Shown: positions 40,252 to 52,351 of the stretch, piece after piece
Layout of the letters: the number at the start of each line of letters is the position of its first letter
How positions within the stretch are numbered: the first letter of the stretch is position 1
Source: Sarcocystis neurona
Lineage: Eukaryota > Apicomplexa > Conoidasida > Eucoccidiorida > Sarcocystidae
DNA: 64,000 nucleotides
Direction of reading: 5' to 3'
Assembly (NCBI GenBank): GCA_000727475.1
Contig: KL647289.1
Coordinates: 6,575,255-6,639,254 of the forward strand
Made by a program: the position numbers and the translations under genes
Notes under the pieces: generated by a model
Told to the model about the DNA's origin: nothing
The model's input: only the letters and a program-made list of their open reading frames with translations
Database searches by the model: none

Positions 40252-40767
40252 AGCCTGTGGCGCCTGCAACAACTACAGCAACAGCGGCAGCAGCAGCAGG
40301 GGTTTAGCGTCGCTCCGCCCAGCTGTGGGTGCGCACGTGGAGCCATCGGTGGCCCGTTCTCCAGCAGCAGCAGCGGCAGTAGTCCGTTGATGGCTGAGCA
40401 GCGACTGCTGCAGCACACTGCAGAGGAGCGAGGGACGAGGGGGGATCGAGACAGCAGTCCGGCAACGAAAAAGCAGCAGCGGCTCCCACAAAGCAGCAGC
40501 AGCCTGCAGGAAGCAGCGGCAGTCCCCGGGAAGAAGCAGCAGCAGCCCTCAGGAGGCAGCGTGCTTGCAGTGGTGGCGCAGCAGGAGAGCTGCTACGAAG
40601 CGGCATCACCACGCCCAGTGAAGGAGCAGGAAGGGCAGCAGTCCTCACAACGACAGAGCACCAGTAGCAGCAGCAGCAACGGGATAGCAACAGCACTTAT
40701 GACAAGAGAGGAGGGGAGGCCGCAGCAGCAGGAGAACGAAAGCAGTGACAGCGCGCCGCCGGGTGTC
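40252..40767 (+). CDS. Repeat-module gene, exon 12 (Gln/Ser-rich linker)
   Basis: Begins after acceptor CTCGGTGCAG in phase 0, leaving an unusually short 44-nt intron. It reads SLWRLQQLQQQRQQQQGF and then a Gln/Ser/Glu-rich, varied frame to about 40.77 kb (open to 40929). The 3' edge is uncertain; 40767 is one of several possible donors. Composition resembles the linkers in exons 1 and 5. Confidence 0.55.
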
Positions 40768-40825
40768 CCAAGTCATATGCGCTCCTTCCTCACTGCCGGC
40801 GAGGCCGCTTCTTGTTTGTTTGCAG

Positions 40826-40884
40826 GTATCCAGAAGGCTCGTGCAGCGCCGGAAGACAAGGGACGCTATAGCAAGATATTTTTC
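40826..40884 (+). CDS. Repeat-module gene, exon 13
   Basis: Acceptor CTTGTTTGTTTGCAG, then VSRRLVQRRKTRDAIARYF, ending at donor GTACGT in phase 2, which fits exon 14. The basic helix fits the module. The frame that continues from exon 12 (GIQKARAAPEDKGRY) is an alternative. Confidence 0.5.
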
Positions 40885-41097
40885 GTACGTCACTGCCCAC
40901 CGCATGCATGTCAGGAGACTGGTGTGTAGACGCGACTCGCGTACAAAGTAAAATGAGCAAACGAAGTTGCAGAGACAAGAAGCGGGGGGGACGGCGTTCA
41001 CATGGAGCTGTTGAAGCAGACAGCAGAGAGGACATGCGAGACCTCTGACGTCTCTCTCTCTCTTGTTTGGGCTAGCCACCGACCTGCGTTTTTTCAG

Positions 41098-41245
41098 GTG
41101 TACGTACACTTGCGAGTCTGGAGAGCTGCAGCAGCTAAGTACCACAGGTGGCACACACTGGTGCCGGGGCGAACCGCTGCTTCCCTGCAGTGCCTTCACT
41201 CGGCAGCAGATTTCTGCGACTCCCCTGCTGCTACGTTTTCTCCAC
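41098..41245 (+). CDS. Repeat-module gene, exon 14
   Basis: Strong acceptor CGTTTTTTCAG and strong donor GTGAGC. Entered in phase 2 from exon 13 it reads 49 codons (ESGELQQLSTTGGTHWC ... LLLRFLH) and ends in phase 0. A phase-0 reading (VYVHLRVWRAAAAKYHRW) is also open, so the frame is not certain. Confidence 0.5.
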
Positions 41246-41347
41246 GTGAGCCGCAGCCTATTTCTAGGAGGGGGCAGGGGAGCTCGTGGAAACGCTTGCT
41301 GCTGCTGCTGCATGCGTTTTCCCGCCAACAGTCTATTCGTTCTCCAG

Positions 41348-41545
41348 GTTAACAGCGCTAGCCAGACACTCCTTAGCGCTGCGTCTGCGGTGGACGCTAC
41401 TCCTGCTGTACGTACACCAGGAAGATGCTGTTTGTTGAAAGCAGATGCGGCTGCTGCAGTTCCTGTCCTGGCGGTGCTGCCACGGCGCACTGCAGGCTTG
41501 CTGCTGCAGAGGTTCAAAGGGGCTGACAAAATGTCAGTCGAGGAC
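41348..41545 (+). CDS. Repeat-module gene, exon 15
   Basis: Acceptor TTCGTTCTCCAG, then 66 codons in phase 0 (VNSASQTLLSAASAVDAT ... LLLQRFKGADKMSVED), ending before donor GTATGC. No F-x-P core is seen; it may be a linker or part of a different domain. Confidence 0.5.
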
Positions 41546-42799
41546 GTATGCCCACAAGCAATCCTCTGTGTACACACTACTTTCCGCTAGTTCAAACTGC
41601 GGCAGAAAAACTACATATCTCACAACAACGGCTGCAACGATCTATCTCTCCACCCGCGCCTTACATAGAGACTTCCCTTTGTTCACTAAAATATGCGCGT
41701 CCATATACGTGTGTATGAGCACCACAAGGGTAGGCGACCAGACAGACAAAGACATATATATGCGTGGAGACGTATACATTAATTTATATATCTGTTGCAT
41801 GGATGCTGGAGGGTACAGGGAGCCACCCGCACATACGTAGGCAGAGACAGACACATGCGTAAGCTGTTACACCAAGGGAGATGCTTCTTTACAGCAGTTG
41901 TCAACGTACTACGCATTCGTGAACATCTGTGTTTATATGTGTGTACATATATATATATATATATGCGGGGACGTATAGATGGTAACTGTATTTGAATCTA
42001 TACCTCTTCATCCATTTATATACACATACGCTTACAAACGTGCTTATAAGGAGCTGCGCACACGCATATACGTATATGCACATGTATGTACTGGAAAATA
42101 TAGAGAAGAAATTCATTTGATTAAAGACATCTACACTCATATATGTATGTAAATGTATCTATCTATTTATATGTGCATATATATATGCATGTATGCGTAC
42201 AAACGTGCTTATGCGTGTATTTGTGCTTGCCTGTCTGCCTATTGACGATATGTTGCTGTGATGCCGTAGGCGCTCTTTTGTGAAGGGCAAGTGAGTCAAC
42301 GTGCAGCAGTGCAAATACTTCTACGTATTTCAGTCGACTGTAGACAACATGTACGTCTACATATATATCTGCCATATACACTCATACACATGTACACAAA
42401 GGAACTACATACATATATATATATGTGCCACATATATGTATGTATATATATGTATATATATATATATAAAATAGTTATGTATTTATACGTGTGTATATAT
42501 CTGCAGGGACGGGATTATGGAGCATAGCGTCCACACACGCGTAGACATCTGCCGTGGACAAATGCGTGTGCGTGGACTTCTCTGTGTGTCCGTGGACAGG
42601 TGCACGTCGTTGCGCTCTCACACAGACAAATAGGCACATCTTACCAGATGCTGAATAGCCGAGCTCCTGCCATTCGTTTCTTTCTCTCTCTCTCACACAT
42701 GTGTATATTTATGAGGGTAACTTGCGGTGACCGGCGCCTGCATGCTGGGCTGTGCTGCTGGTGGGCGGCGGGTGGCCGGGTTTCTTTTATCTCCTGCAG
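41546..42799 (+). other. Intron of the repeat-module gene
   Basis: TA-rich with CA-rich patches; no supported exon. The 3' end is a fine pyrimidine tract TTTCTTTTATCTCCTGCAG. Confidence 0.5.
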
Positions 42800-42983
42800 C
42801 GACACGTCCCCTCGTCTTCGTCCGCAGCCGCCGCTGGCTCCCGCCTCTGCCACTGCTGCTGCCATTGGGTCTGAAGAAGAGGGGAGCTGCGCTGCTGCTG
42901 GAGACCACATCGCCTTCGACGGCCCCAGCAGCAGGTCCACAGCCGCGGCCGGGACCACCGCCGTGAGCAGCAGCTGCGCGCCG
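42800..42983 (+). CDS. Repeat-module gene, exon 16 (Ser/Ala/Pro-rich)
   Basis: Strong acceptor; entered in phase 2 it reads DTSPRLRPQPPLAPASATA and on to SSSCAP before donor GTACGT (phase 0). An alternative donor GTGAGC lies 20 bases earlier. The phase requires that exon 15 ends a little earlier than listed. Confidence 0.5.
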
Positions 42984-43454
42984 GTACGTATGCGTCTCTG
43001 TCAATGTACACGCCACACAGACGCAAGAGGGTGGGGAAGAGAGCTACGGTGTGGTTGAACACACTTTGACAAAATTAACTCTTTGCTTGCTTTTTCGTGC
43101 GTAGCTTTCTACCCACACATATACATATATATATATATATATGTATATATGAGGAGGGGCATGCAGGATGACCTGCCCGCTTGGTTTGTTGTATAGATAT
43201 ACATATATATATATATAAATTCCTACCCAGATATATATATATATATCTGTGATGGCCAGGGTGGGTACCGCTATAGATATCGAGTGCTTCTGGCATGCAC
43301 GAATGGTTGAGAACACACGTGTGTATGCGCGTGCAAATGAAGAAGTAGAACCTGCGCGACCGCGACACGCACGTATATATGTATATATATATATATATAC
43401 ATTTTGCTCGGCGGATCGCTGCTGCAGTGTGGCGGTGCTGCTTGCTGCCTGCAG
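42984..43454 (+). other. Intron of the repeat-module gene
   Basis: TA microsatellites at 43.12, 43.2 and 43.38 kb; no supported exon. Confidence 0.5.
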
Positions 43455-43640
43455 CAGACGAACAGCAGGAAAGCAGGGGTGCAACTGCGGCGGAGCTCCA
43501 GGGCCGGACGAAAGCGCGAGCAGCAGCAACAGCAGCAGCAGGAAATCGGGCAGCAAGGACCGCAGCAGCAGCGGTGGCAGCAGCGCAGCCACAACCAGCG
43601 TCGCTTTGCGCACCTTCGCTCCCGCTTCGAGGATCTGCAG
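43455..43640 (+). CDS. Repeat-module gene, exon 17 (Gln/Arg-rich, helix RFAHLRSRFEDLQ)
   Basis: Acceptor CTGCCTGCAG, phase 0, frame reading QTNSRKAGVQLRR, a Gln run, then QRRFAHLRSRFEDLQ before GTCCAC. The ending fits the helix half of the module. All three plus-strand frames are open and hydrophilic here, so the choice rests on phase and on that ending. Confidence 0.45.
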
Positions 43641-44700
43641 GTCCACCTTCTGTTCCGCCGCTGCCCAACGACTCTCCTCCACCCAAGCACACGACCATTG
43701 ACCCGAACGACCTACATATATATATTTGTATATATATATATATCAATATACGTAGAAACGCGTTTGGCGTTTTCTCTACTGGTGCGTGTGTATAAGCGGA
43801 TGAATTTCTGCTCGAACACTTCAGAATGTATACATCCGTATATGTGTAGTCGCTGGCGTAAACATATACATATACACATATATGCATATATGTTACGTGT
43901 ACACGGATGCAGCGGAGAGCCAGTGGGCGCACACGAGTGCGTAGATCTGTGCTACTTGGTTCTTATACCGCGGAACACTATTGTGCGCCTTTTTGAAGTG
44001 GGGATAAAAGCTATGCGTGGAAGGGGAAGCATACAGATTAGACGCGTGTGTCCACAGATGATTCGTAAGTAGGGCTTCCCTCTCCCTTTCTTTCCCTCTA
44101 TTGATCCACGTTCTCGTTTGTCGTGAGGTGAGCATCTCAGCTCTACGTGTGTGTGCGTGTGTGTGATACACTCATGTATCGAGATATGAACGTCCCGGCT
44201 GCGGCAGCTGCAGAGATACGGTAGCATGCCCACCTCTCTTCAGCTGCTGTGCCGAAGGGTGCCAGGAAGCCCTCAGGCTCTCTCTCTCCATTCTGCTGCT
44301 GCTGCAGCTGTTGCATGCGCCGTAGCTCTTGGTGCTTCTGCTGCTCGGGGGAGGAAGAGGGACCTTGGCAAAAACAAGCTGTCGCAGAGGCGGCATGGAG
44401 TGCCTGTCTGCTGCTGCGCGCAGTCAGAAACATCTTTTGCTGCTGTTGCTGCTACGTGCGTCGCGTTGTAGCTGTTCACAAAGAGGCTCTCCCCAACGCG
44501 TTGCTGCTGCCTGCGGGGCCGTCTGTAAGGAGAAGGCTGGCCTGCTTGGCGTTGCTGCTGCTGCGGCTGTTTCACGTGCAGCACAGAGACACTCCTTCCT
44601 GCATGCAGATGCTGCTGCTTCCTGGGTAGGAAAGGGGCGAGACGGTGCCTGCTGCTGCTGCCGCCTACGACATGTGTGTGCTGCAGTTTTTCCTCGACAG
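43641..44700 (+). other. Intron of the repeat-module gene
   Basis: TA-rich to 43.9 kb, then CTG clusters at 44.3-44.65 kb. Minus-strand frames of 96 and 182 codons are the antisense of the CTG blocks. The acceptor tract at the right end is GTTTTTCCTCGACAG. Confidence 0.5.
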
Positions 44701-44757
44701 AGTTTCGGAAGATCGCAGACGACGGGACCTCCTTCGCGACTGCCGTCGGAAGCAGCA
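44701..44757 (+). CDS. Repeat-module gene, exon 18 (VSEDRRRRDLLRD helix)
   Basis: 57 nt, entered and left in phase 2 (donor GTACGT). Encodes VSEDRRRRDLLRDCRRKQ, the helix half of the module. Joined to exon 19 it completes a Gln codon and runs straight into the F-H-P-R-L core. Confidence 0.8.
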
Positions 44758-46713
44758 GTACGTGTGGAGAAAGTGATTTCCTCTTCTTCTTCTTTTCCTC
44801 CACGTCTGTCCACGTTGACAAGTATCGACACGGTTATAACTGTATGTATACGGATGTACACAAACACATATATGTATGTACGAATGTATGGATGGATGGA
44901 TGTATGGATGTATGTATGTGTGCATATATTTATATATATATGTAAATATGTATGTGTATGTATATATATATATATGTATATATGTGTGTGTATATACGGA
45001 TATGTATGTACGTATATATAAATATTTCTATACACATATATATGCATGTATGTGTATATATATATAGGCGATGTGCCGTGGGTGGGTGCTGTTGGCTTGG
45101 AGTGGAGGCTCATCAGGAAAAGTGGAAGAATGTGTTTCTCTTGACTTTTGATGGAGAGAAATCACCTACGTAGACGGATGGGGTAGTGGACCCTGACTAA
45201 GACATCGCTCGAAGGAGGCGCCCGAAGCACCGCAGCAGTGGCTGCCGCGAGGGGAACTTCTCTCCTCCCTGCAAACGTTCTCGTCTGCAGTTGCGTCTCC
45301 ACTTGCAGGAGTGTCCGTCTCTTTCCGTGCAAGTGGCTAGGCACGCACGGCGCCATAGTTATATCAATTCAGGGAAGTGTACTTCCTAGTGTCGGTGCAC
45401 GCACCCATATACTCATGTGTATATATACATATATCTGTTTAAACGGGTGTATATACATATATATATGTGCATACTTAGGTAGGTAGAAAGTAAATACGTA
45501 TGTTTCCTTGTCTTCACTCATGCACAGCTCTATCTCTTCATATATAAACGTAGGTCCGAATCCTTCCCACAAGCGGCATGCCGTACATCTGCACTCCACG
45601 TAAATTTGGAGCCAAGTCCTGGCTACAAGTAGCCACTTCTGCAGTGAAGACGGGGGGAGTAACGCCCGTCCATGGGATGTTTCCAGGGGAGGTCGATTTC
45701 CTCTCTACATGTCCCTGCATACACCGTTGCGTATTCGTATATTCTCGATATATATATATATGGAGGTGACTTTCGGGGGATCGACACACAAGCATAAATA
45801 CATACATTTATAAAAGCTCCCGTCTCTCGTGCAAATAGATATGCGACCCTTTAGGGATAGGCAAACCGATAAACTCTACTCATTTACAACTAGCTCTCGT
45901 CTAACAACTTATATATATATACGTACACGTATTTTTGTGTGACGTTTGGCAGATTGACCAATGGACGAGCACATACATGTATAATGGCAGCTGTGGGCGC
46001 CAGTACTTCTCACCCTGCTCGGACCTAGATCCCGCTTCCTTTTCTGTACATTCCTACTAGGCATACTTCTCTCTCTGTGTACACATCTGTATATATCAAC
46101 GTATACACACATGTGTATATGTGGCTAGTCTGGGCATTAGCCAGATTTTGTAGTAGGACACCTACATGTACACAAGCAGCTGCTAACCGTACATATGCGC
46201 CCTTTACGTATATCTCTGTCCTTCTTCACTTGATAATACGACTCCGACTGTACAAGCAGATGCAGAAAAATGTATACGCATATATATGTGTGCTCCCGGT
46301 TCTCTAACAAAGCATATACATATATATATATATATATACAGGCACAAGGAAGGCTGTTGTGGATCTGGGACGTATATATACGCGAAATTAGGGAAAGAAA
46401 GAACCAAGAGATATGTGTGTGTGTGTGGACGTACTGGTGCGCGTGCACGCCTCTGTACCTTGTCTCTCTCTGGGTCTCTACATGTATATATATATATATA
46501 TGTATGTACATATATAGAGAGAGGAAGACAGAGAGAAGGCAAACTGGGAATAGGACCACACACATATTGATATATACATAGAGAGAAAGAGAACAGAACA
46601 GACGGATAATGGATCCACATACGCACATATACATACATGTGTATATGTACAGAGGAAGATGTAAAAAGAGGACCCCCGTTGTTGTGCTGCTGTTATTGCT
46701 GCTGCGGCTGCAG
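44758..46713 (+). other. Intron of the repeat-module gene
   Basis: Contains a (GGAT)n/(GTAT)n patch at 44.88-44.92 kb, long TA microsatellites (44.93-45.07, 46.32-46.5 kb) and a repeat-poor patch at 45.1-45.4 kb without a supported exon. It ends in CTG repeats before GGCTGCAG. Confidence 0.5.
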
Positions 46714-46797
46714 GGAGGAGGAGGCTCTCGCAGAGTGCACCTTCCATCCGCGTCTACAACCTGCTGCCACTTCTGCTGCGCTGCACGCCTCCTGTAT
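46714..46797 (+). CDS. Repeat-module gene, exon 19 (ECTFHPRL core)
   Basis: 84 nt; acceptor GCTGCGGCTGCAG, donor GTACAA, phase 2/2. Encodes EEEALAECTFHPRL and a short Ala/Ser tail. The E-C-T-F-x-P-x-L core is the most canonical one in the locus and is what identified the module. Confidence 0.85.
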
Positions 46798-48002
46798 GTA
46801 CAAGCGCTTTACATTCTCTCTCTCTCACTACAAATATACATATATATATGTATGTATGCGTGTATATGTATATATGTGTACACGCGTACTTGTGTACATC
46901 CGTACAAATATATGTATATATGCCTATTGAATAGTTCTACACACGTGTACACAGGATTGTCTACGTATGCGTGTGTGTAGTTCTGGTTCCCTCTTTTTCT
47001 CTTTTCTTCACTTCCTTTCTCTCTGCCGCACACCTGCGTGTCTTTTTACTTGAACTGGCGCATGCATTTGCTTGTCGGTCTGACTGTATAGAGAGCAGCT
47101 GCACTTCTAGACTGAGTGAGAGGCCACCAGATATATCTGCCGTTTCTTCGTCCAGCTTTTGTGTCTCTTCTCGTTTCCTTCTCCACCTCTCTTCTACGTG
47201 ATCTCCTTTCTCGATCTTTTCTCTCCTCCTGGCGCCGTGTCCCCCTGTCTCCGCTTCTCCAGCGCCGTCTCTGTCCCACACCTGCTGTAGTTCTTTCTTG
47301 TTTTCTTCGTCCACGAAAAAAGCTTTCTCTGCTGTCCGTCCCTTCTACGTACGGATACCTTTCTTCTTCAGGATACTTCTCGGCTCCGTTTCCCTGTCTT
47401 CCGCCGTTTCTGCGAGTCCTTTCTGCTTCTCCCTTCCTTCATCTCTCCGCGTAGACGTCATGTACAACGTCTCTTCTCCTCCTCCTCCTCCTCGTCCCGT
47501 CCACCACCATTTCGTCCTGCCGCGTTTCTTCTCCTTGTTCTGTTCCGCGTTCTCCCTCTCTCTTCCTCGCTCTTCACTTGCACGTGCTGCTGTTTTTCTC
47601 CTTTATTCTCCTTCTGCAACTGCCCCTTCTACACACGTGAGCACACAGATATATATGTGTATACGTGTGTCGGTTAAAAAGGTTAAATACATGAACGTAC
47701 GTGAAACAAGTCTGCAGAGACATCGAATGATTTGTATGTCCCAAAATAAAGGCAAGTATACGTGTGCACCCGCAAACAAGTGTGTATGGGTATACGTACC
47801 TATATATATATATATATATATACGTACACATGTATATGTATAGTTGCATGTAAATCTATATATATCGGTATACGCATGTATATGTGTATACACATGTGTA
47901 TGTATAGTTGCACGTAAATCTACATACAGAGATGCCTGTACTCACCGCGCATATAAATTTGTATCCGCGATGCTTGTGCGTGGATGAACTACGTCCTTAC
48001 AG
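46798..48002 (+). other. Intron of the repeat-module gene with a long CT-rich block
   Basis: A pyrimidine-rich block fills about 46.98-47.63 kb, followed by TA-rich sequence to 47.9 kb. Long open frames on both strands of the CT block are compositional. Confidence 0.55.
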
Positions 48003-48058
48003 CCTCTCAGAAGTGTATGGTGGTGCACAGATACGGAGGAAAACTTTTCAGCAGAGGC
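48003..48058 (+). CDS. Repeat-module gene, exon 20 (LSEVYGGAQIRR helix)
   Basis: 56 nt; acceptor ACGTCCTTACAG, phase 2 in, phase 1 out at donor GTATTA. Encodes LSEVYGGAQIRRKTFQQR, the helix half with the conserved V-Y-x-x-A-x-x-R-R spacing. Fits exon 19 and exon 21 in phase. Confidence 0.75.
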
Positions 48059-48157
48059 GTATTACACACGTGTGTCCTGACGACTACTAACACTGCGCTG
48101 CTGCGTTGATTTTCGTCCAGTAGAAACGTCGTTCGCAAACGTCAAGGGCATCGGCAG

Positions 48158-48240
48158 GTACGTCGCGTCAACAGCAGCAACAGGAGTGGAGGAAATGTAG
48201 CCGCACGTCGCCTTCTCTCGCTTCCTCCTCTTTGAAGCCA
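48158..48240 (+). CDS. Repeat-module gene, exon 21
   Basis: Acceptor GGCATCGGCAG; entered in phase 1 it completes an Arg codon and reads TSRQQQQEWRKCSRTSP, then SLASSSLKPR. It is the expected position of the F-x-P core, here degenerate (CSRTSPSL). The donor is unclear; the frame stays open into CA and GAGACA repeats. Confidence 0.5.
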
Positions 48241-49466
48241 CGAGTCGAACGAAGAAATGACACCGACGCATATATGCACACACACACACACACACAGAGA
48301 CAGAGACACACAGAGACAGAGACACAGAGAGAGACAAGTGGTTCTCTTCGTTTGAAAGCAAACATACATGTAAATGCGTAAATGTCCAATCATTGATACA
48401 GAACATGTAGATGCATTTATACACATATACGTACGTATACATATACGTACATATATACATTTATATATACATATATATATATATATACATATATATATAC
48501 ATATATATATACATATATATATATATATGTATATACATATTTGTACATATAGATATATACATATATACAGATATATATACATATATATATGTATACACAC
48601 GTATGCTTGTACATACACATATATGTGTGTATGTGTATATATATATACAGGAAGTTTTGATGTGCGCTGACACGTGCGAAAGAAGCAGCTCGCCACGCCA
48701 TGCACCAGCGGCGTGCAGCCACGCACGCTTGAAGCACAGGTGAATGTGTGGGTCTCTCTCTACGTATTCTCAGCCCAACTTTCGACGTACAAATATTTAT
48801 ATATACGTATAAAAGAAGTTGGCTCTTGCAAATATTCTGGCCTACTGAGCGAATCCTTCTACCCTGCTGCGACAGCCGTTCTAGCCTGTAGCTGCGGGTC
48901 GCAGAGTCAGCTGCTGCTGCAAGACGTGCTGCTGCAAGGCTTCCGGGCTGCTGTTCATGCGTGCAGCGTGCGGAACCCGCTGACGCCTGTGGTGCCGCAC
49001 ACAGATAGACTGCGTCACGTCCCACCCCTTGCCTCCGACGCTTACGCAGACGTCCCTACACACGTGATTGCTGCTGCAGCACGCCGATGCAGCTGCGTGC
49101 TGCTGCGCATATGTATGTGCATGCATACATACATGCATACATGTATACATACATGCAAAAAGTATTCTCGGCGTATACAGCAGTCCTGTGTGCGGAAACG
49201 TAGCTCCTTGCACGTGGGCTCTGCAGATGAACTGCTGCAAAGAGAGAAGGTAGCGCTTCACGTGCACGCAGGAGAACATGCCTGGTGCTGCGGGCTGCCA
49301 TCTTTCCGGCAAGCGTCTCGCCGTCTGCTGCAGTTTCATTCGAAGGAAAGAGAATAATCGACTGACAAATGTGCAATGTTTGGAAGTTGGACTGACAGAT
49401 GCTGCCAGCTGTTCTGGAAGTTCGTACGTTCGCACGTGGTGCATGCGCTACTGCTCCTGTGCTTAG
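48241..49466 (+). other. Intronic region with unresolved candidate exons
   Basis: CA and GAGACA repeats (48.28-48.33 kb) and a TA block (48.46-48.65 kb). A plus-strand frame after an acceptor at 48652 reads [18 protein letters not shown] before donor GTGAAT; another near 49.23 kb reads SADELLQREK before GTAGCG. Either may be a true exon, but phases could not be chained. Confidence 0.35.
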
Positions 49467-49549
49467 ATTCATCGAGCTAAAGCTGCTGGCGCAGCAGAAA
49501 GAGGAAGAACGCCGCCTGCGCGAGTACGAAGTCTTCCGCAGCGCTGCTC
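49467..49549 (+). CDS. Repeat-module gene, exon 24 (long coiled-coil helix)
   Basis: 83 nt; acceptor CTCCTGTGCTTAG, excellent donor GTAAGC; phase 2 in, phase 1 out. Encodes FIELKLLAQQ then KEEERRLREYEVFRSAAR. Heptad-like charge pattern; joins exon 25 by completing an Arg codon. Exon numbering leaves room for unresolved exons 22-23. Confidence 0.8.
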
Positions 49550-51316
49550 GTAAGCCCCGCCCATGCTTCTCCTCTGCTGCTTCCCCGCCCCTGCAAGAGG
49601 GAGACGATGTGGGAAGAGAAGGAAACAGCCAGAGACGATTTAGCCTAAGGACCTCGCGACGTTTAACTTTATAGCACGTGTCTCTACTTTGTGTCTCTAC
49701 AGCGGCTCTTACCCATATATATCTATGGATATATGTGTACATGTATTCGGAACTTATATATATTCATATACGTGTTTCTGAGAAGTTATATATGTATACG
49801 TGTGAATCTGTCCATCTCAGCGTGTGTCTGGGTGCCACGGACATACGGCTTTGCGTAATCTCTGTTTGTCCCGGTATTCTTAGCTGTGTAAACGAATATG
49901 TGTGGCAGCTCGGATCCCTGCGTATGTATTCAAATGCCAATATATGCGTGTCTCCGCGTAGTATAGGCTTGTACGGACTCCCACGGTACCGGCGGGCCAC
50001 AAGCACGTGGATGAGCATATCTTTTAGATCCTTTAACTTCACGTTTGTCGAAGATTGTGCGAATATGTACCACATTAAGCCGCTTGAGATATATATAAAT
50101 CTGCATGTATATGCCTATCTATAAATGTATCAATATATATACATATACATGAAGATCAGTGGTGTGTGCGCGAGCGTCAATGTATATATATATATATGTA
50201 TATATGTGCGTGCAGATGTGTGTTTCTCATTTGTAGAGCTAAATAGTATATAGGTATGTATACATGCATACAACCGTGTACACAAGGTTTACATATATAT
50301 ATATATATATATGCATATATGGATGTAGGCGTATGCGCATAGTTAGGTCGTGCGAATTCAGCCAACTAGGAGATGGACGAGCATTTGAGTAAACCTGTTC
50401 AATGAAGCGAGCGTCCTCTTAATAACGTGCGACTGAGAAAGCATCGTCACCAGTCGCCTCTGAGCGCGTCTCTGTTATGCGGCTGTGCATGCCACGTGGA
50501 AGCTGCTGCTTAGTTGTTTCCGTAGCCGCGTGTCTGAGGTAAATGCAGCTGCTGCAGGTCCCTGCGCCTGCTGCTGGTGGTGTGAGTTGTTAGTACTGAA
50601 CTGTCGTGCTGCTGCTGCGGCGACTGCAGTCGTACCTGAACCTGTGATGCGGAAGGCTGCCATGCTACTGCTGCTGCGCCGCTGCTGCTCCCCTCCTGCT
50701 GCACCTGCTGCCAGAGCCCTGGGCCGTTGATACGGGTACTGCCGGTGCAGGCGTTGTGACGCTGCTGCTGACTGTGGAAGTACTTTTGCTGCTGTTGCTG
50801 CAACCGTACGGCTTCTGCTGCACCCCTTGTGCTCGTCCTCCTGTAGCTAACTTTTCCTGCTGTGCCCTTAGACTGCTGTACCTCTGCTGCTGCTCTCGCT
50901 GGTAACGTGTTCCTGCTGCCACTGTACTCCTTTTGCTCCTACGGTACTGGTGCCCCTGCAGTAGGACTCGTGCTCCTGCTCCTGTGCCCCCTGCTACCGC
51001 TGTGTGCGCGCGACTGACGCGCCGCAGTGGCATACTGGTGTGTGGCTGCTGCTGTTGCCATGTCCCTCCTGCGTCTATAGCACTCCGCTGCTGATCTCCT
51101 AGTGCTATTTCGCGCTTGCTACAGCTGCTACGGCGCGTCTGCTGCTGCTGTATGGCTGGTCGTTTTCACGCTGTGGCTGCTCTTCCCTTTACCCCCCTCG
51201 TTGATGCTGCTGCCGCTGTGTTATGTGCGCTGTCGCTGTTGTGCTGCTGCTCCTGCTGCTGTGCTGACGGCTCTGTGCGGTGTTGCTGTGGTGCTGTGCA
51301 CACACGCCGTGGGCAG
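49550..51316 (+). other. Intron of the repeat-module gene
   Basis: TA-rich at 49.7-50.3 kb, then a CTG-rich block at 50.5-51.3 kb. No supported exon; Leu/Ala/Cys frames in the block are CTG translations. Confidence 0.5.
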
Positions 51317-51468
51317 GAAGAGAGAGTACAACCGAGCATTACAGAGAAAATGTTGTGGGGATTCGCGTCCCAGACTACAAAAGAGAAGCACGACGACTGA
51401 AAGAGCAGCAGCTGCAGCAACACAGGCGCCGCTGCGCCTCAGTGCGATCTTCAACTCGTCCACTACAA
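51317..51468 (+). CDS. Repeat-module gene, exon 25 (VPDYKREARRLKEQQ helix)
   Basis: 152 nt; acceptor CCGTGGGCAG, donor GTAGGC; phase 1 in, phase 0 out. Reads RESTTEHYRENVVGIR, then VPDYKREARRLKEQQLQQH and RRRCASVRSSTRPLQ. The Y-K-R-E-A-R-R-L spacing fits the helix half. A second frame is open and ends NGEYRRV, but does not fit exon 24 in phase. Confidence 0.7.
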
Positions 51469-51853
51469 GTAGGCCGATAGATAACAACAAGAAGAACTTA
51501 TCAATGAATGGCGAGTACCGGCGTGTGTAACGAGTGCAACGAAAGAGATCGTACTGCTGGTAGAGAGTGAGTGGGAACGAACTGGGGGGGGTGGATACGC
51601 TTGTTGAAGAGCACGCTGATTTCAAGCATAGCCGACTAACGTCGCTACCACCTTTTCTAAAGAAGAGAGAATCTATCAGGCGCCAGTCACTGCACATGCA
51701 CACACGCTACACGAATGAGTGGTAGTATTTTCGAAGATCACTGCTCTTACGTAGTTGTCCCCGTTCCTGGGAGGACCACATCTAGCGCTACGACCTGGAA
51801 CTCTTCCCCACTGCACCTTTTCTGCTGTGCTGCTCCTGATTCTCAATCTGCAG

Positions 51854-51953
51854 CAAAAGTTTCTGCAGCCAGTGCTATTCCGGCGAAGCCTGCAAGATTC
51901 AGACCAACTGTTGTTACTGCCATAAACGACGTACCATCCGTGTCTTATGATCC
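51854..51953 (+). CDS. Repeat-module gene, exon 26 (FRPTV core)
   Basis: Acceptor CAATCTGCAG, donor GTAGGC (phase 2 out). Encodes AKVSAASAIPAKPARFRPTV and on to VPSVSYDP. The F-R-P-T-V core marks it as the second half of a module. The 5' edge does not match exon 25 in phase, so the start or the previous donor is off by one site. Confidence 0.6.
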
Positions 51954-52351
51954 GTAGGCGTGCGCAGTATATATATATATATATAAATTAGTAGAAGGGT
52001 GGATACTTCGATAGAGAGGAGTTAGGTTGACGATTTGTGCTACTGTGGTAAAATGCCTACTTGTCTGAAATACGGCGCACATGTATGAAAGTAGTTCTTC
52101 ATCTAACGTGGACTGAGATGGCGAGAATACACCACCCTAAACTGGAAGTTGTAGAAAAGCTCGTTTTGCCGTGAACTACCAGCGCGTCCACATATAATAC
52201 GTAAGTCGGAGCTGTGTTGCCGTTCCAAGGTGCTGCGCGTACTCCCGCACAGTAGCGCACCTGGGTGTTGAAGCGGCAGCTGCGGAATAAGAAGCTACAG
52301 AGACACGGACCTGCCGCCGAGGGCTATCTGTGTGTCTGTGCGTACGTACAG

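Noticed and set aside
47116..47843. Open frames in the CT-rich block
   Set aside because: Pure compositional effect of a pyrimidine tract; Ser/Pro/Leu/Phe only, inside an intron.
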